43,592 nt of DNA from Candidatus Aminicenantota bacterium (GTDB lineage Bacteria > Acidobacteriota > Aminicenantia > UBA2199), in contig CP070627.1 of assembly GCA_020355945.1 (NCBI GenBank), positions 6,140,770 through 6,184,361 on the forward strand. The letters run 5' to 3'. Of the stretch, positions 14,057-23,192 are shown piece by piece. Below the pieces are notes generated by a model. That model was not told the DNA's origin. It saw nothing but the letters and a program-made list of their open reading frames with translations, and searched no databases. Position 1 is the stretch's first letter. Each line of letters begins with the position of its first letter. The translations under genes and the position numbers were made by a program.

Positions 14057-17000
14057 TTAAAAGTCAAAATTCGCCTCTAACTCCTCTTCTGCTCCGTCCT
14101 GTTCAAGTTCCTGGATAAAAGACTTATCACTTTCATTTCGAATCATTTTTATCAGTTGACTGATCTCTTTTTCATCTAATATGGTTAATTCATTGATTTC
14201 AATGTGAGGATTGGTTAATACCTGTTCAATAAGTTTATTGAAATACCCGGCGATTTGTTGGACAAATTCCTTTTCATAGACATGGGTATTGTAAGAAAAT
14301 ATAATATCTGTGGTTTCCTGTTGGCCGATAATAATATTAAAATCATAGTTACTCAGTCCGAACTCTTCAACATTTGAAACATTTAAGGTGTCGGCTTTAC
14401 TTTTTTCGGTTCCCTGTTCACTTTGCAGTAACAGCCCGTCGATCTGTTCGGTGGCCGGGAAGTTTTCAAATACCAGGATATGATCCAATAACTCTTGTTT
14501 TAGGGCACTTTTGGTTTGTATTCTTGCCAGGGGATAATAGTGAAAGGGTTCACATTGGAGGGTTTCTTCCTGGACTTCCCGGACCACTTGTTTAAATACG
14601 GCGTTTTTCCCCAGGCGGATACGAACGGGTACGGTATTGATAAACAGTCCCACCATGGTTTCCACACCTTCCAGTTCAGCAGGCCGCCCGGATACCACCG
14701 CCCCAAATACCACATCCTGTTTCCCTGTATACTTTCCCAATATAATGCCCCAAAGCACCTGGAAGACCGTGTTAACCGTTACCCGATTCCTGCCAGCCAA
14801 TTGCTTCAGGTGATTGGTTGTTTCACTGTCCAGGGTAAAGGTATACCGTTGATCTTTATATTCTTCACCCGTGGTTTTACGCTGGGTCATGGCACTGATA
14901 TAAGTGGCTTCATTATAGTTTTGCAGGTATTTTTCCCAGAATCTTTCAGCCTTTTTTTGGTCTTGCTTTTCCAGCCAGAGGATATATTCCCGGTAGGATT
15001 TAACCGGCATCAACCGGCATTCCCTGTTTTCCAGCATACTATAATAAAACTCGAAAAAGTCTGCCGTTAATATCCCGATGCACCATCCATCCAGCAGTAT
15101 ATGATGAAAACTCCAGGTGAATTCGTACTGGGATTCCTTCACTTTAATAAGTGCAGCACGCATTAAGACATCCTTTTCCAGGTCAAATGAGCGTTGGATG
15201 TCTTTCGCTTTATATTGTCGGATAAAGGTTTGTTTTTCTTCGTCGGTTCGGTCACAGATGTCCTTAAAGTAAAACTCTGCTTGCCGGTTTGCCAACACCA
15301 CCTGGACCGGTCGGTCAATATCTTGATGGATAAAGGCTGTGCGCAGGATATGGTGACGCTGGAACAACCGGTTCAAACTCTTCTCCAGGATGGTTATGTC
15401 CAGGTAGCCATGCAGGCGGTAGGAAAACTGCTCAAAATAGATAGAACTGTTTTTTGCCACCAGGAAATGAAACAGCATGCCCTCTTGCATTGGGGTTAAG
15501 GGGTAAATATCAGCGATTTCAAAGTCATACCGGTTTTTCAATTTCTCCAAAATCCCTGCCAATTCAAATCCTTTGCCCGGATAAAAGGGCTCCTTTTCCA
15601 CTGGTACTGGTTCTGCCACCTGGTCCAATCGACGGACAGTGGGCGCCAGTTCCAATATGGTGGGATACTGGTATATATCTTTTATATCTACTTTATAGTT
15701 GGCTCTGTTCATCCGGGAAGCTACCTGGATGGCTTTAATGGAATCACCCCCCACCATAAAAAAATCATCATTGATTCCTGGACTGTTTCGACTTAATACC
15801 GCAGCCCAGATCTCCACTAATTTTTCTTCCAATGCATTGCGCGGTGCTGCATGCTGGACATCAGTCCCGGGATACACTGCCTCAGGGTCTGGTAAGGCCC
15901 TTCGCTGGATTTTACCATTGGGGGTTAAGGGGAATCGCTCCAAAAATATAAAGTATGCAGGAATCATATAACCGGGTAATCTTTCCTGTAAAAATTCTCG
16001 CAGCTGCAATCCATTTAACAAGCTCCCCCATATTTCCAGGGTAGAAGCATCAAAATCCAATGCCCCGGTTTGTAATATCCGGTCACCTTTTTTGAATTCG
16101 ATGAAATTGGTATTTTTTACCAGGCGGATTACGCTCCGCTGCTCTACCATGACGGCTTTTGGCTGTCCTGTGGTGCCAGAGGTATAGAGAATATAACCCA
16201 ATTGAGTGGATGGACTAAATGCAGTGGAGGACGTTTGTTGATGGGATGACGGGGAAGGAGAAGTGAAGGTGGACAATGACTTATTGACATCCAGCAAAAC
16301 CAATTCGCCTTCTCCAATGACCTCATTGACTTCACCGGATTGACTCAACAAAATCCTGGCATCACTATCTGCCAACATATAACGGAGGCGTTCCCGGGGA
16401 TATTCGGCATCAATGGGTAGATAGGCACCGCCAGCCATCAATATTCCCAATATGCCAATCACCATTTCTACGGACCGTTCCACCATGATTCCCACAATGC
16501 TATCCATGCCCGGGCAAACGTTGTTTACCTCCAGCAGGGATGCCAGTTGATGGGATTTTTGCTTTAATTCCTTGTAGGTAACATGCATAACCGGGAGACC
16601 AGACCCGGAGACACCCACCAGGGCGATGGTTTCCGGGCTCCTGGCCGCCTCTTCTGCAAATAGTTCATAGATGGTTTTATCATGGGGATATTCCCGGCAG
16701 GTGTTGTTAAATTCTACCAATAATTGATGCTTTTCACTGTCAGACAGGTAGTTCAATTCATATAAAGGTGCTTGCATATCTTTTACCAGGGAACCAAGTA
16801 ATTCCTGGTAATGATTGACCATTCGTTGCATCCGGGAGCGAAGGAATAGATCGGTATTGTATTCGATGGTAACATACAGTCCTTCCGGCAGTTCTGAAAA
16901 AGCAAAGAACAGGTCAAATTTGCTGATTTTCGGGTCTAACGGGTAATTTTCCAGGGTGACTTTTTCAAATGTCTCTCCTGGCAAAGTTTCAATCTCCGGG

Positions 17001-20000
17001 TTTAAGCTGACCAGGACATCAAACAAAGGTGAACGGCTCATATCGCGCTCTAATTCCAGGTCATCCACCAACTGGTCAAAGGGGTATACATCGTGCTCAT
17101 AGGCAGCCAAACAGGTTTTTTTCACTATACCCAGTAAACCTTCAAAACCATCACTGCTTTTAAATGAGGTGCGCAGGGCCAGCATATTGACATAAAACCC
17201 CACCTGGCCTTCCAGGGCCTTGTACCCCCTACCTGAAATAGGCGAACCAACAATCATGTCCTCCTGACCGGTATACCGATACAGCAGCGCCTGCACCGAA
17301 GCCAACAAGGTAATAAATAAACTGGTTTCATGGGAGAGAGCCACATCAGTAATCTCCCTGGTTAACCCGGGAGACAGTAAAAATCCCAGTACATCTCCAT
17401 TAAACGTTTTTACCCTGGGCCGGGGATAATCATAGGGTAATTGTAATACCGGTACTTCAGGTTTAAATTGCTTGACCCAGTACCCCTGGTGTTTGCTTAA
17501 CTCTTCTCCCTGCAATTGCTTATTTTGCCAGGTGGAGAAATCTTTATATTGAATCTTTAAGGGGGGCAAAGCATGGTCATGACCCTTGACAATCGTATTA
17601 TACAATGCGGAAACCTCCTTGATCATCACGCCCAGGGACCAGCCGTCGGAAATAATATGATGCATATTAAATAGAAATAAGTATTTATCTTCTTCCAAAC
17701 GGATCAATTTTGCTCTCACTAAGGGACCCTTGTTTAAATCAAAAGCAGTCCAGGCTTCCTGGTTGACCAATTCTCCGGCCTGTTCTTCCCGGTTGGCATT
17801 TTTTCTCAGGTCTATCCTGTCAAAGGTGAAACCGGTTTCATCCTGGCTGAGTATTTTCTGTTTGGGTTTATCAGCCACAGTGATAAATATGGTTCGCAGC
17901 ATTTCATGCCGTTCCACCAGCATGTCAAAGGCCTTGTTAAAGGCCGCCTCATTCAACTTACCATTGAGTATAAAGGCCATAGGCATATTGTAAGCCACTG
18001 AACTCTCCGGAAATTGACACACCACCCACAACCGCTTCTGCGCATGGGATACATCGTAATATTCCTGCTCTTCCATGGCCTCAATGGGTGAGACAGTGGA
18101 TACCTCCGCGCCTGTTGACATCGACAGGCTGTCTAAATACCCGGAAAATTGTTCAATAGTGGGCCTTTCAAAGATATCCGTAATCAAAAGGTTCACATCA
18201 AAGGCTTCATTGATCTCTTGAACCGCCATTAGCGCCTTGATGGAGTTACCTCCCAATTGAAAGAAATCCGAGGTGATATTGACATGATCTTCTCCCAATA
18301 TCTTACTCCACACAGCGGACAATTTCTTTTCGGTAGGGGTGCGAGGTTCCACAAAGGCGCCAGTATCAAGATGGGACAATGAGTAGCGGTCCGGCTCACC
18401 GGTTGATGTCAACGGGATTTTTTCCAGTTCTAGGAATTTCACAGGTATCATGTAAGCGGGCAATCGCTCCGATAAAAACCGCTTTAAATCTGTTACAGCG
18501 ATACTACCGGGCAATCCCGGGGATTTTTCATAATAAGCGATTAAAATCTCTTCTTTAGGACTGGTTTCCCATGTCACCACCGCCTCTTTTATCCCCTGAA
18601 AGGCCAACACATGAAAACGGATCTCATCGGGTTCCACCAGGTGACCCCCTATCTCCCACCGTTCATGACCATTACTGCGACCCGTAATAACAATATCACC
18701 ACCCGGTAAATACTTACCCCTGTTTCCGGTGCGGTATAATCGGTCAAATGAAATTTGTTCACCCAGGAAGGGATTTTTTATGAAGTTCTCCGCTGTTAAT
18801 TCCAGGCGATTCAAATAACCACGGCAAACACCACTGCCTCCTAGGTAAATTTCACCCTCTGTACCTGCTGGTACTAAATTCATATACGGATCAAGGATAC
18901 AATATTTATCGCCGGGGAGGTCTTTTTGACCTGCTGCACTGGAAGCAGTATAAGTAAGGGCTGCCAACCATTGGTGCTGGCTCTCATATTGACTGCGGAT
19001 GTCTTCCACCACATTGACCAGGTTTTGGTGGGTCATCATGAGTCCCCGGGGAAATCCACCAGCACCGGATTCATACCATACACAAGCAGTATCCCCTGGT
19101 GGGTTCAATGGTTTAACATTTTCCCCCCAGTACCTGGTCATCCCCGACATCCCCGTCATCTCCGTCATCTCCGAGGGAATTTCTTTATTATTCATATCCA
19201 GGATGACCAGGGGGATTCCCAGGTTTAATTCAGGCTTATCTTTGGTGTCCGTTACCAACAATGGACTACCGCTGTCTTTTAAAATATAGTTCATTCGCCA
19301 GGAGGGGATACCAGGTTCAAGCAGGACATAAGCACCTCCTGACTTCAATATGGCCAATATACCCAACACCATTCCCGGGGGAGACGAGGCCAAAACAACT
19401 GCAATGGTGTTCATACCCGGGTGCATGCCTTTTTCTCTTAACCGCTGAGCCAACTGGTCGGATTTTTCATTCAATTCTTTGTAAGTGATTGAAACATTCT
19501 CGCCGAAGGCGGCCACTTTGTTTGGAATTTGGAATTTGGAATTTGGAATTTGTCCTAACAGGGCCACATGATCCGGGGTTTCCCTTACCTGTTCCTCGAA
19601 TAATTCTACGATGGTTTTACCAGGATATTCTTCCCGGGTTTCCTCCAACCTCGCCAATAATTGATGCTTCTCTTCTTCCGCTAATATATCTATCCCAGAT
19701 ATCTTTATTCCAGGATCATTTAGAACAGAGAGTACCACTCTCTTGAAATAATGAATAAATCGTTCAATGGTCTCTCTTTTGAATAGTTTTGTACTGTACT
19801 CAAGTGCAAAGGAAATGTCATCTGTTGTTTCTATTGCGGCTAATGTCATATCAAACTTTGCCCAATTGATTTCAAACTCGTAAGGTTTAAGTTTCAACCC
19901 AGGTATTTCTACTCCTGGGGTATACATGTTCTGCAGCGCAAACATTGTATCAAACAAGGGATTACGGCTGGTATCCCGCTCCACGGCAAGGGCTTCCACG

Positions 20001-23000
20001 AGCTCTTCGTAAGGGTACTCCTGAAGGGAAAAAGCCGCCAGTGTTTTTTCTTTTACCTCTCCCAGGAATTCTTTAAAGCTCATTTCTCCACCCGTATAAT
20101 TTTTTAGCGCCAGGGTATTGATAAATACTCCAATGATCCGATCCAGATCTGCATGACGCCGGCCGGCTGCCGGGGTCCCTGTTATAATCACTTCCTCCTC
20201 AACCTTAACCTCAACCTCCGAAATATCATAATATTCTATTTTAAATTCCACCTCGGTGAAGGCGTGTATCCTCTGGATTAGTTCCTCTCCTATCATTACA
20301 AACGATGTCCTCAGCGTTTCATGTCGTCTAATCAATGCCTTGATGGCATCGTTGAACTTTTCTTTGTCCAGGTCCCCTTCAAGTCTAAATACAAACGGAA
20401 CATTATAACTGGTCCCGATATTATCGATCCGATTTAAAAAGAAAATCCGCTTTTGAGCTGAAGAAGTAACGTAATATTCCTTTTTTTCTGCTTGATCGAT
20501 GGAGATATATTGAACCTGCGCCGCATTTTTAATATATTCCGACAAATCCCTTATGGATGTTCTCTTAAATATCTCTGAAAGAGGTATTTTCACATTCAGT
20601 TCCCTGTGAATTCTTGATATCAATACCACCTGCTTTAAGGACTGACCTCCCAACTCAAAAAAATTGGCATCAATGCCAATACGTTCTTTCTCTATTCCCA
20701 GCACTTCGGACCATATGCCAGCCAATTTCACTTCGATTTCATTCCCGGGGGCGACGTATTCGTGCTCCACGTTGATGTCTGGCTCTGGTAATGCCTTCCG
20801 ATCCACTTTACCGTTGGAGGTTAAGGGTATCTCTTCTAGAGGAACAAAAAACAATGGGATCATGTAATCGGGCAAATACTGCAGCAAATACTCCCGCAAA
20901 TGAGATACTCGCAGGTCACTATCCGATACAAAATAGGCACATAAATAGGGATCACCCTTCTCATCACCTGAACTCCTCTCACTTCCATCACGGGCAATCA
21001 CCACTGCCTCTTTTATATCATCACGCTGTAACAACTGCTGCTCGATCTCCCCTAATTCGATGCGATACCCCCGGATTTTTACCTGCTGGTCTGCGCGCCC
21101 CAGGTACTCGAGGTTCCCATCAGGAAGCCACCGGGCCATGTCACCGGTCTGGTAGATTTTGTTAGAAATATAGGACTTATCGGACCTATCTGACCTATAG
21201 AAAGTGATAAACTTCTCTGCGGTCAATTCTACGCTGTTCAAATAGCCCCTGGCCACTCCGTCACCAGATATGTAGATTTCTCCACACACTCCCAATGGAA
21301 CCGGCTTCAGGTTCCGATCCATAACGTAGATCTGGACATTATCCGTGGGAACTCCTATGGGAACGGACCGCCCATTATCCGCTGCAGGCTCGAATTTGTA
21401 ACACACGCACCCCACCGCAGCCTCGGTGGGACCATACTCATTGTATATATCAACGTTTCCCCCGAACCTGGTATCGATCTCACGGGCGATCTGCGTCTCC
21501 AGCTCTTCTCCTCCCACGATAAAACAACGAATATCGGATTGATCAATGGACATGTATTTGATCACGTACAAATGAGAAGGCGTCAATTTGATGACCCCTA
21601 CCCTGTTCTCTTCGATGATCTGCTCAATTAAAAATTCCTTTTCCCTTCCTTTATAGACCACGATCGCATTACCCGTTATCAATGGTGTAAATATCGATGT
21701 CACTGTCAGGTCAAAAGATATGGAACTGTACAGGGGGAAATTTATTGTTTCACCGTTATTTTTTTCGCTGTTAACATAAGTCTTTGCTGCCCACCAGACG
21801 TAATTCACCACTGCCCCATGCTCAATCATCACACCTTTTGGTTTACCGGTGGTGCCGGAGGTGTAAATGACATAGGCCAGGTTGTCAGCGCAGCTTAAGG
21901 GTTCCGGGTTTGTCCCTTGGCCCCGGTATAATTCGTCATCTTCCGCATTGATAATCGGGCCGGCAAATTTTACCTTATCGCTAAAAGCAGCGCCGGTTAA
22001 CAACAATTTCGTATGACTATCTTCCAGGAGGTAATTGATCCTGTCTGCAGGGTATTCGATATCAATGGGCAGATACGCACCCCCTGCCTTTAATACAGCT
22101 AATACAGCCGTTATCAGCTCTATTGAACGATCCAACCAAACAGCAGCAATCGTTTCCGCGATGATGCCTTTATCTCTTAACACCTGTGCCAGTTGATTGG
22201 CTCTTTCATTCAATGCCTGGTAGGTGATTTCAGGGCGGCGTTGGGGTGACCCTCCCGGTGAATCCTCGGCTGTACCAATCAGGGCCGTATGACCCGGTGA
22301 CCTCTCTACCTGCTCTTCAAACAATTGATGGATGGTTTTGTCTGAGGGGGTGTTGGCACGGGTGTCGTTAAAATCAAAAAGCAATTGCCTGGTTTCAGCT
22401 TCCGAAAGTATGGATATATCAGATATCTTTGAGTCTATACCGGAAATAACCCGCTGCATCAAATTCCGGTAATGGGTAATGATCCGTTCCATTGTTCCCC
22501 GGTGATACACGTTTGCATTATACTCCACTACCCCCTTGATCGAGTCTTCTGTCCTTAAAAAAGAAAAAATAACATTTAAATTCAAATGATCGATGTAACT
22601 TTTGTCATGGATATTTTCAACCAAAACAGCCACATCAAACAATGGAAATTCATCCTCTTGAAACGACATATTTAATTCATACGGGATGGTTTCAATGGGA
22701 TAATTGATATGTTCAACCGCCTTGAAATTGGTTTGGCTGACCTGCAAAAGTAATTCTTTAAATAACAGGTCATCTCTGAGTTGATTTCGTAATGCCAGGA
22801 TTTTATTAATGAAATCGCCCTCCACTTGCTGTTTGTAAATGGGTGCACCAACGATGATATCTTTATTTCCTGTGTATTTTTCAAGCAAAAGGACCACCCC
22901 GGTCATCAACAAGATGTATAATCGGATGTCCGACTTATTGCTGATGTGCATGAGCCGGGAAAAAGTATCGCCGGTAAAGGTATAGTCCAGGGTTTCCATT

Positions 23001-23149
23001 GACCGCCCCTCACCAGCCTTTTTGATCCTGTCAAAGGGAAAACTGCTTTTGACCAGGTCTCCGGACAACCTGTCCAACCAGTATTCCCTCTCCTTTAATC
23101 GTTCCCTGGCATCAAAAATAAGTTCATTCAATTGGTCTTCTTGTTTCAT
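14057..23149 (-). CDS. NRPS-3: halfC-A-T-C(del)-A(degenerate)-T-C-A(del)-T-C
   Basis: A 3,030-residue nonribosomal peptide synthetase. Domains by approximate residue: C-terminal half of a condensation domain 1-260; complete adenylation domain 270-800 (YTSGTTGKPKG near 430, NEYGPTE near 573, NGKVDRKAL near 780); carrier FFELGGQSLKQ near 835; condensation domain 890-1150 lacking the HHxxxDG region; adenylation domain 1160-1580 with decayed motifs (YESGAGGFPRG; TGEPDR in place of NGKxDR); carrier FFQLGGNSIKA near 1635; complete condensation domain with HHIISDG near 1830; adenylation domain cut from LEIWGSLLNG straight to LREFLQERLPGYM near 2380; carrier FFMVGGDSIKA near 2470; terminal condensation domain with HHILLDG near 2685. 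There is no thioesterase. The first A-domain pocket reads DLTKIGEVGK, close to the asparagine code. The C-terminus is EEELEANFDF. AAGGA precedes the start. Confidence 0.93.
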   Translation of the reverse strand: MKQEDQLNELIFDARERLKEREYWLDRLSGDLVKSSFPFDRIKKAGEGRSMETLDYTFTGDTFSRLMHISNKSDIRLYILLMTGVVLLLEKYTGNKDIIVGAPIYKQQVEGDFINKILALRNQLRDDLLFKELLLQVSQTNFKAVEHINYPIETIPYELNMSFQEDEFPLFDVAVLVENIHDKSYIDHLNLNVIFSFLRTEDSIKGVVEYNANVYHRGTMERIITHYRNLMQRVISGIDSKISDISILSEAETRQLLFDFNDTRANTPSDKTIHQLFEEQVERSPGHTALIGTAEDSPGGSPQRRPEITYQALNERANQLAQVLRDKGIIAETIAAVWLDRSIELITAVLAVLKAGGAYLPIDIEYPADRINYLLEDSHTKLLLTGAAFSDKVKFAGPIINAEDDELYRGQGTNPEPLSCADNLAYVIYTSGTTGKPKGVMIEHGAVVNYVWWAAKTYVNSEKNNGETINFPLYSSISFDLTVTSIFTPLITGNAIVVYKGREKEFLIEQIIEENRVGVIKLTPSHLYVIKYMSIDQSDIRCFIVGGEELETQIAREIDTRFGGNVDIYNEYGPTEAAVGCVCYKFEPAADNGRSVPIGVPTDNVQIYVMDRNLKPVPLGVCGEIYISGDGVARGYLNSVELTAEKFITFYRSDRSDKSYISNKIYQTGDMARWLPDGNLEYLGRADQQVKIRGYRIELGEIEQQLLQRDDIKEAVVIARDGSERSSGDEKGDPYLCAYFVSDSDLRVSHLREYLLQYLPDYMIPLFFVPLEEIPLTSNGKVDRKALPEPDINVEHEYVAPGNEIEVKLAGIWSEVLGIEKERIGIDANFFELGGQSLKQVVLISRIHRELNVKIPLSEIFKRTSIRDLSEYIKNAAQVQYISIDQAEKKEYYVTSSAQKRIFFLNRIDNIGTSYNVPFVFRLEGDLDKEKFNDAIKALIRRHETLRTSFVMIGEELIQRIHAFTEVEFKIEYYDISEVEVKVEEEVIITGTPAAGRRHADLDRIIGVFINTLALKNYTGGEMSFKEFLGEVKEKTLAAFSLQEYPYEELVEALAVERDTSRNPLFDTMFALQNMYTPGVEIPGLKLKPYEFEINWAKFDMTLAAIETTDDISFALEYSTKLFKRETIERFIHYFKRVVLSVLNDPGIKISGIDILAEEEKHQLLARLEETREEYPGKTIVELFEEQVRETPDHVALLGQIPNSKFQIPNKVAAFGENVSITYKELNEKSDQLAQRLREKGMHPGMNTIAVVLASSPPGMVLGILAILKSGGAYVLLEPGIPSWRMNYILKDSGSPLLVTDTKDKPELNLGIPLVILDMNNKEIPSEMTEMTGMSGMTRYWGENVKPLNPPGDTACVWYESGAGGFPRGLMMTHQNLVNVVEDIRSQYESQHQWLAALTYTASSAAGQKDLPGDKYCILDPYMNLVPAGTEGEIYLGGSGVCRGYLNRLELTAENFIKNPFLGEQISFDRLYRTGNRGKYLPGGDIVITGRSNGHERWEIGGHLVEPDEIRFHVLAFQGIKEAVVTWETSPKEEILIAYYEKSPGLPGSIAVTDLKRFLSERLPAYMIPVKFLELEKIPLTSTGEPDRYSLSHLDTGAFVEPRTPTEKKLSAVWSKILGEDHVNITSDFFQLGGNSIKALMAVQEINEAFDVNLLITDIFERPTIEQFSGYLDSLSMSTGAEVSTVSPIEAMEEQEYYDVSHAQKRLWVVCQFPESSVAYNMPMAFILNGKLNEAAFNKAFDMLVERHEMLRTIFITVADKPKQKILSQDETGFTFDRIDLRKNANREEQAGELVNQEAWTAFDLNKGPLVRAKLIRLEEDKYLFLFNMHHIISDGWSLGVMIKEVSALYNTIVKGHDHALPPLKIQYKDFSTWQNKQLQGEELSKHQGYWVKQFKPEVPVLQLPYDYPRPRVKTFNGDVLGFLLSPGLTREITDVALSHETSLFITLLASVQALLYRYTGQEDMIVGSPISGRGYKALEGQVGFYVNMLALRTSFKSSDGFEGLLGIVKKTCLAAYEHDVYPFDQLVDDLELERDMSRSPLFDVLVSLNPEIETLPGETFEKVTLENYPLDPKISKFDLFFAFSELPEGLYVTIEYNTDLFLRSRMQRMVNHYQELLGSLVKDMQAPLYELNYLSDSEKHQLLVEFNNTCREYPHDKTIYELFAEEAARSPETIALVGVSGSGLPVMHVTYKELKQKSHQLASLLEVNNVCPGMDSIVGIMVERSVEMVIGILGILMAGGAYLPIDAEYPRERLRYMLADSDARILLSQSGEVNEVIGEGELVLLDVNKSLSTFTSPSPSSHQQTSSTAFSPSTQLGYILYTSGTTGQPKAVMVEQRSVIRLVKNTNFIEFKKGDRILQTGALDFDASTLEIWGSLLNGLQLREFLQERLPGYMIPAYFIFLERFPLTPNGKIQRRALPDPEAVYPGTDVQHAAPRNALEEKLVEIWAAVLSRNSPGINDDFFMVGGDSIKAIQVASRMNRANYKVDIKDIYQYPTILELAPTVRRLDQVAEPVPVEKEPFYPGKGFELAGILEKLKNRYDFEIADIYPLTPMQEGMLFHFLVAKNSSIYFEQFSYRLHGYLDITILEKSLNRLFQRHHILRTAFIHQDIDRPVQVVLANRQAEFYFKDICDRTDEEKQTFIRQYKAKDIQRSFDLEKDVLMRAALIKVKESQYEFTWSFHHILLDGWCIGILTADFFEFYYSMLENRECRLMPVKSYREYILWLEKQDQKKAERFWEKYLQNYNEATYISAMTQRKTTGEEYKDQRYTFTLDSETTNHLKQLAGRNRVTVNTVFQVLWGIILGKYTGKQDVVFGAVVSGRPAELEGVETMVGLFINTVPVRIRLGKNAVFKQVVREVQEETLQCEPFHYYPLARIQTKSALKQELLDHILVFENFPATEQIDGLLLQSEQGTEKSKADTLNVSNVEEFGLSNYDFNIIIGQQETTDIIFSYNTHVYEKEFVQQIAGYFNKLIEQVLTNPHIEINELTILDEKEISQLIKMIRNESDKSFIQELEQDGAEEELEANFDF
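19137..19172 (-). repeat. Four-copy 9-bp tandem repeat inside NRPS-3
   Basis: Four head-to-tail 9-base units (plus strand GTCATCCCC, GACATCCCC, GTCATCTCC, GTCATCTCC) inside the decayed second A domain. They encode a reiterated three-residue pattern, EMTEMTGMSGMT. Because the unit is a multiple of three, copy number can change without frame loss. Confidence 0.7.
19524..19551 (-). repeat. Four-copy 7-bp GGAATTT tandem repeat inside NRPS-3
   Basis: Plus strand GGAATTT x4, encoding part of the linker GQIPNSKFQIPN before the second A domain. The 7-base unit is not a multiple of three, so loss or gain of one copy would shift the frame of the remaining gene. Confidence 0.75.
21114..21249 (-). repeat. 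Near-identical NRPS segment, copy in NRPS-3
   Basis: 136 bases that differ at only three positions from 26987-27122 in NRPS-2, offset 5,873 bases. The segment covers the A6-A8 region of the two asparagine-type A domains. It indicates recent duplication or gene conversion between the two synthetases. Confidence 0.85.
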
Positions 23150-23192
23150 TGCTTATTTTCCTTCTATTATCCACTAATTCTTCCCCTGTTAA

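Noticed and set aside
14516..15070. Plus-strand ORF of 184 codons opposite NRPS-3
   Set aside because: Antisense shadow of the terminal condensation domain; no family features.
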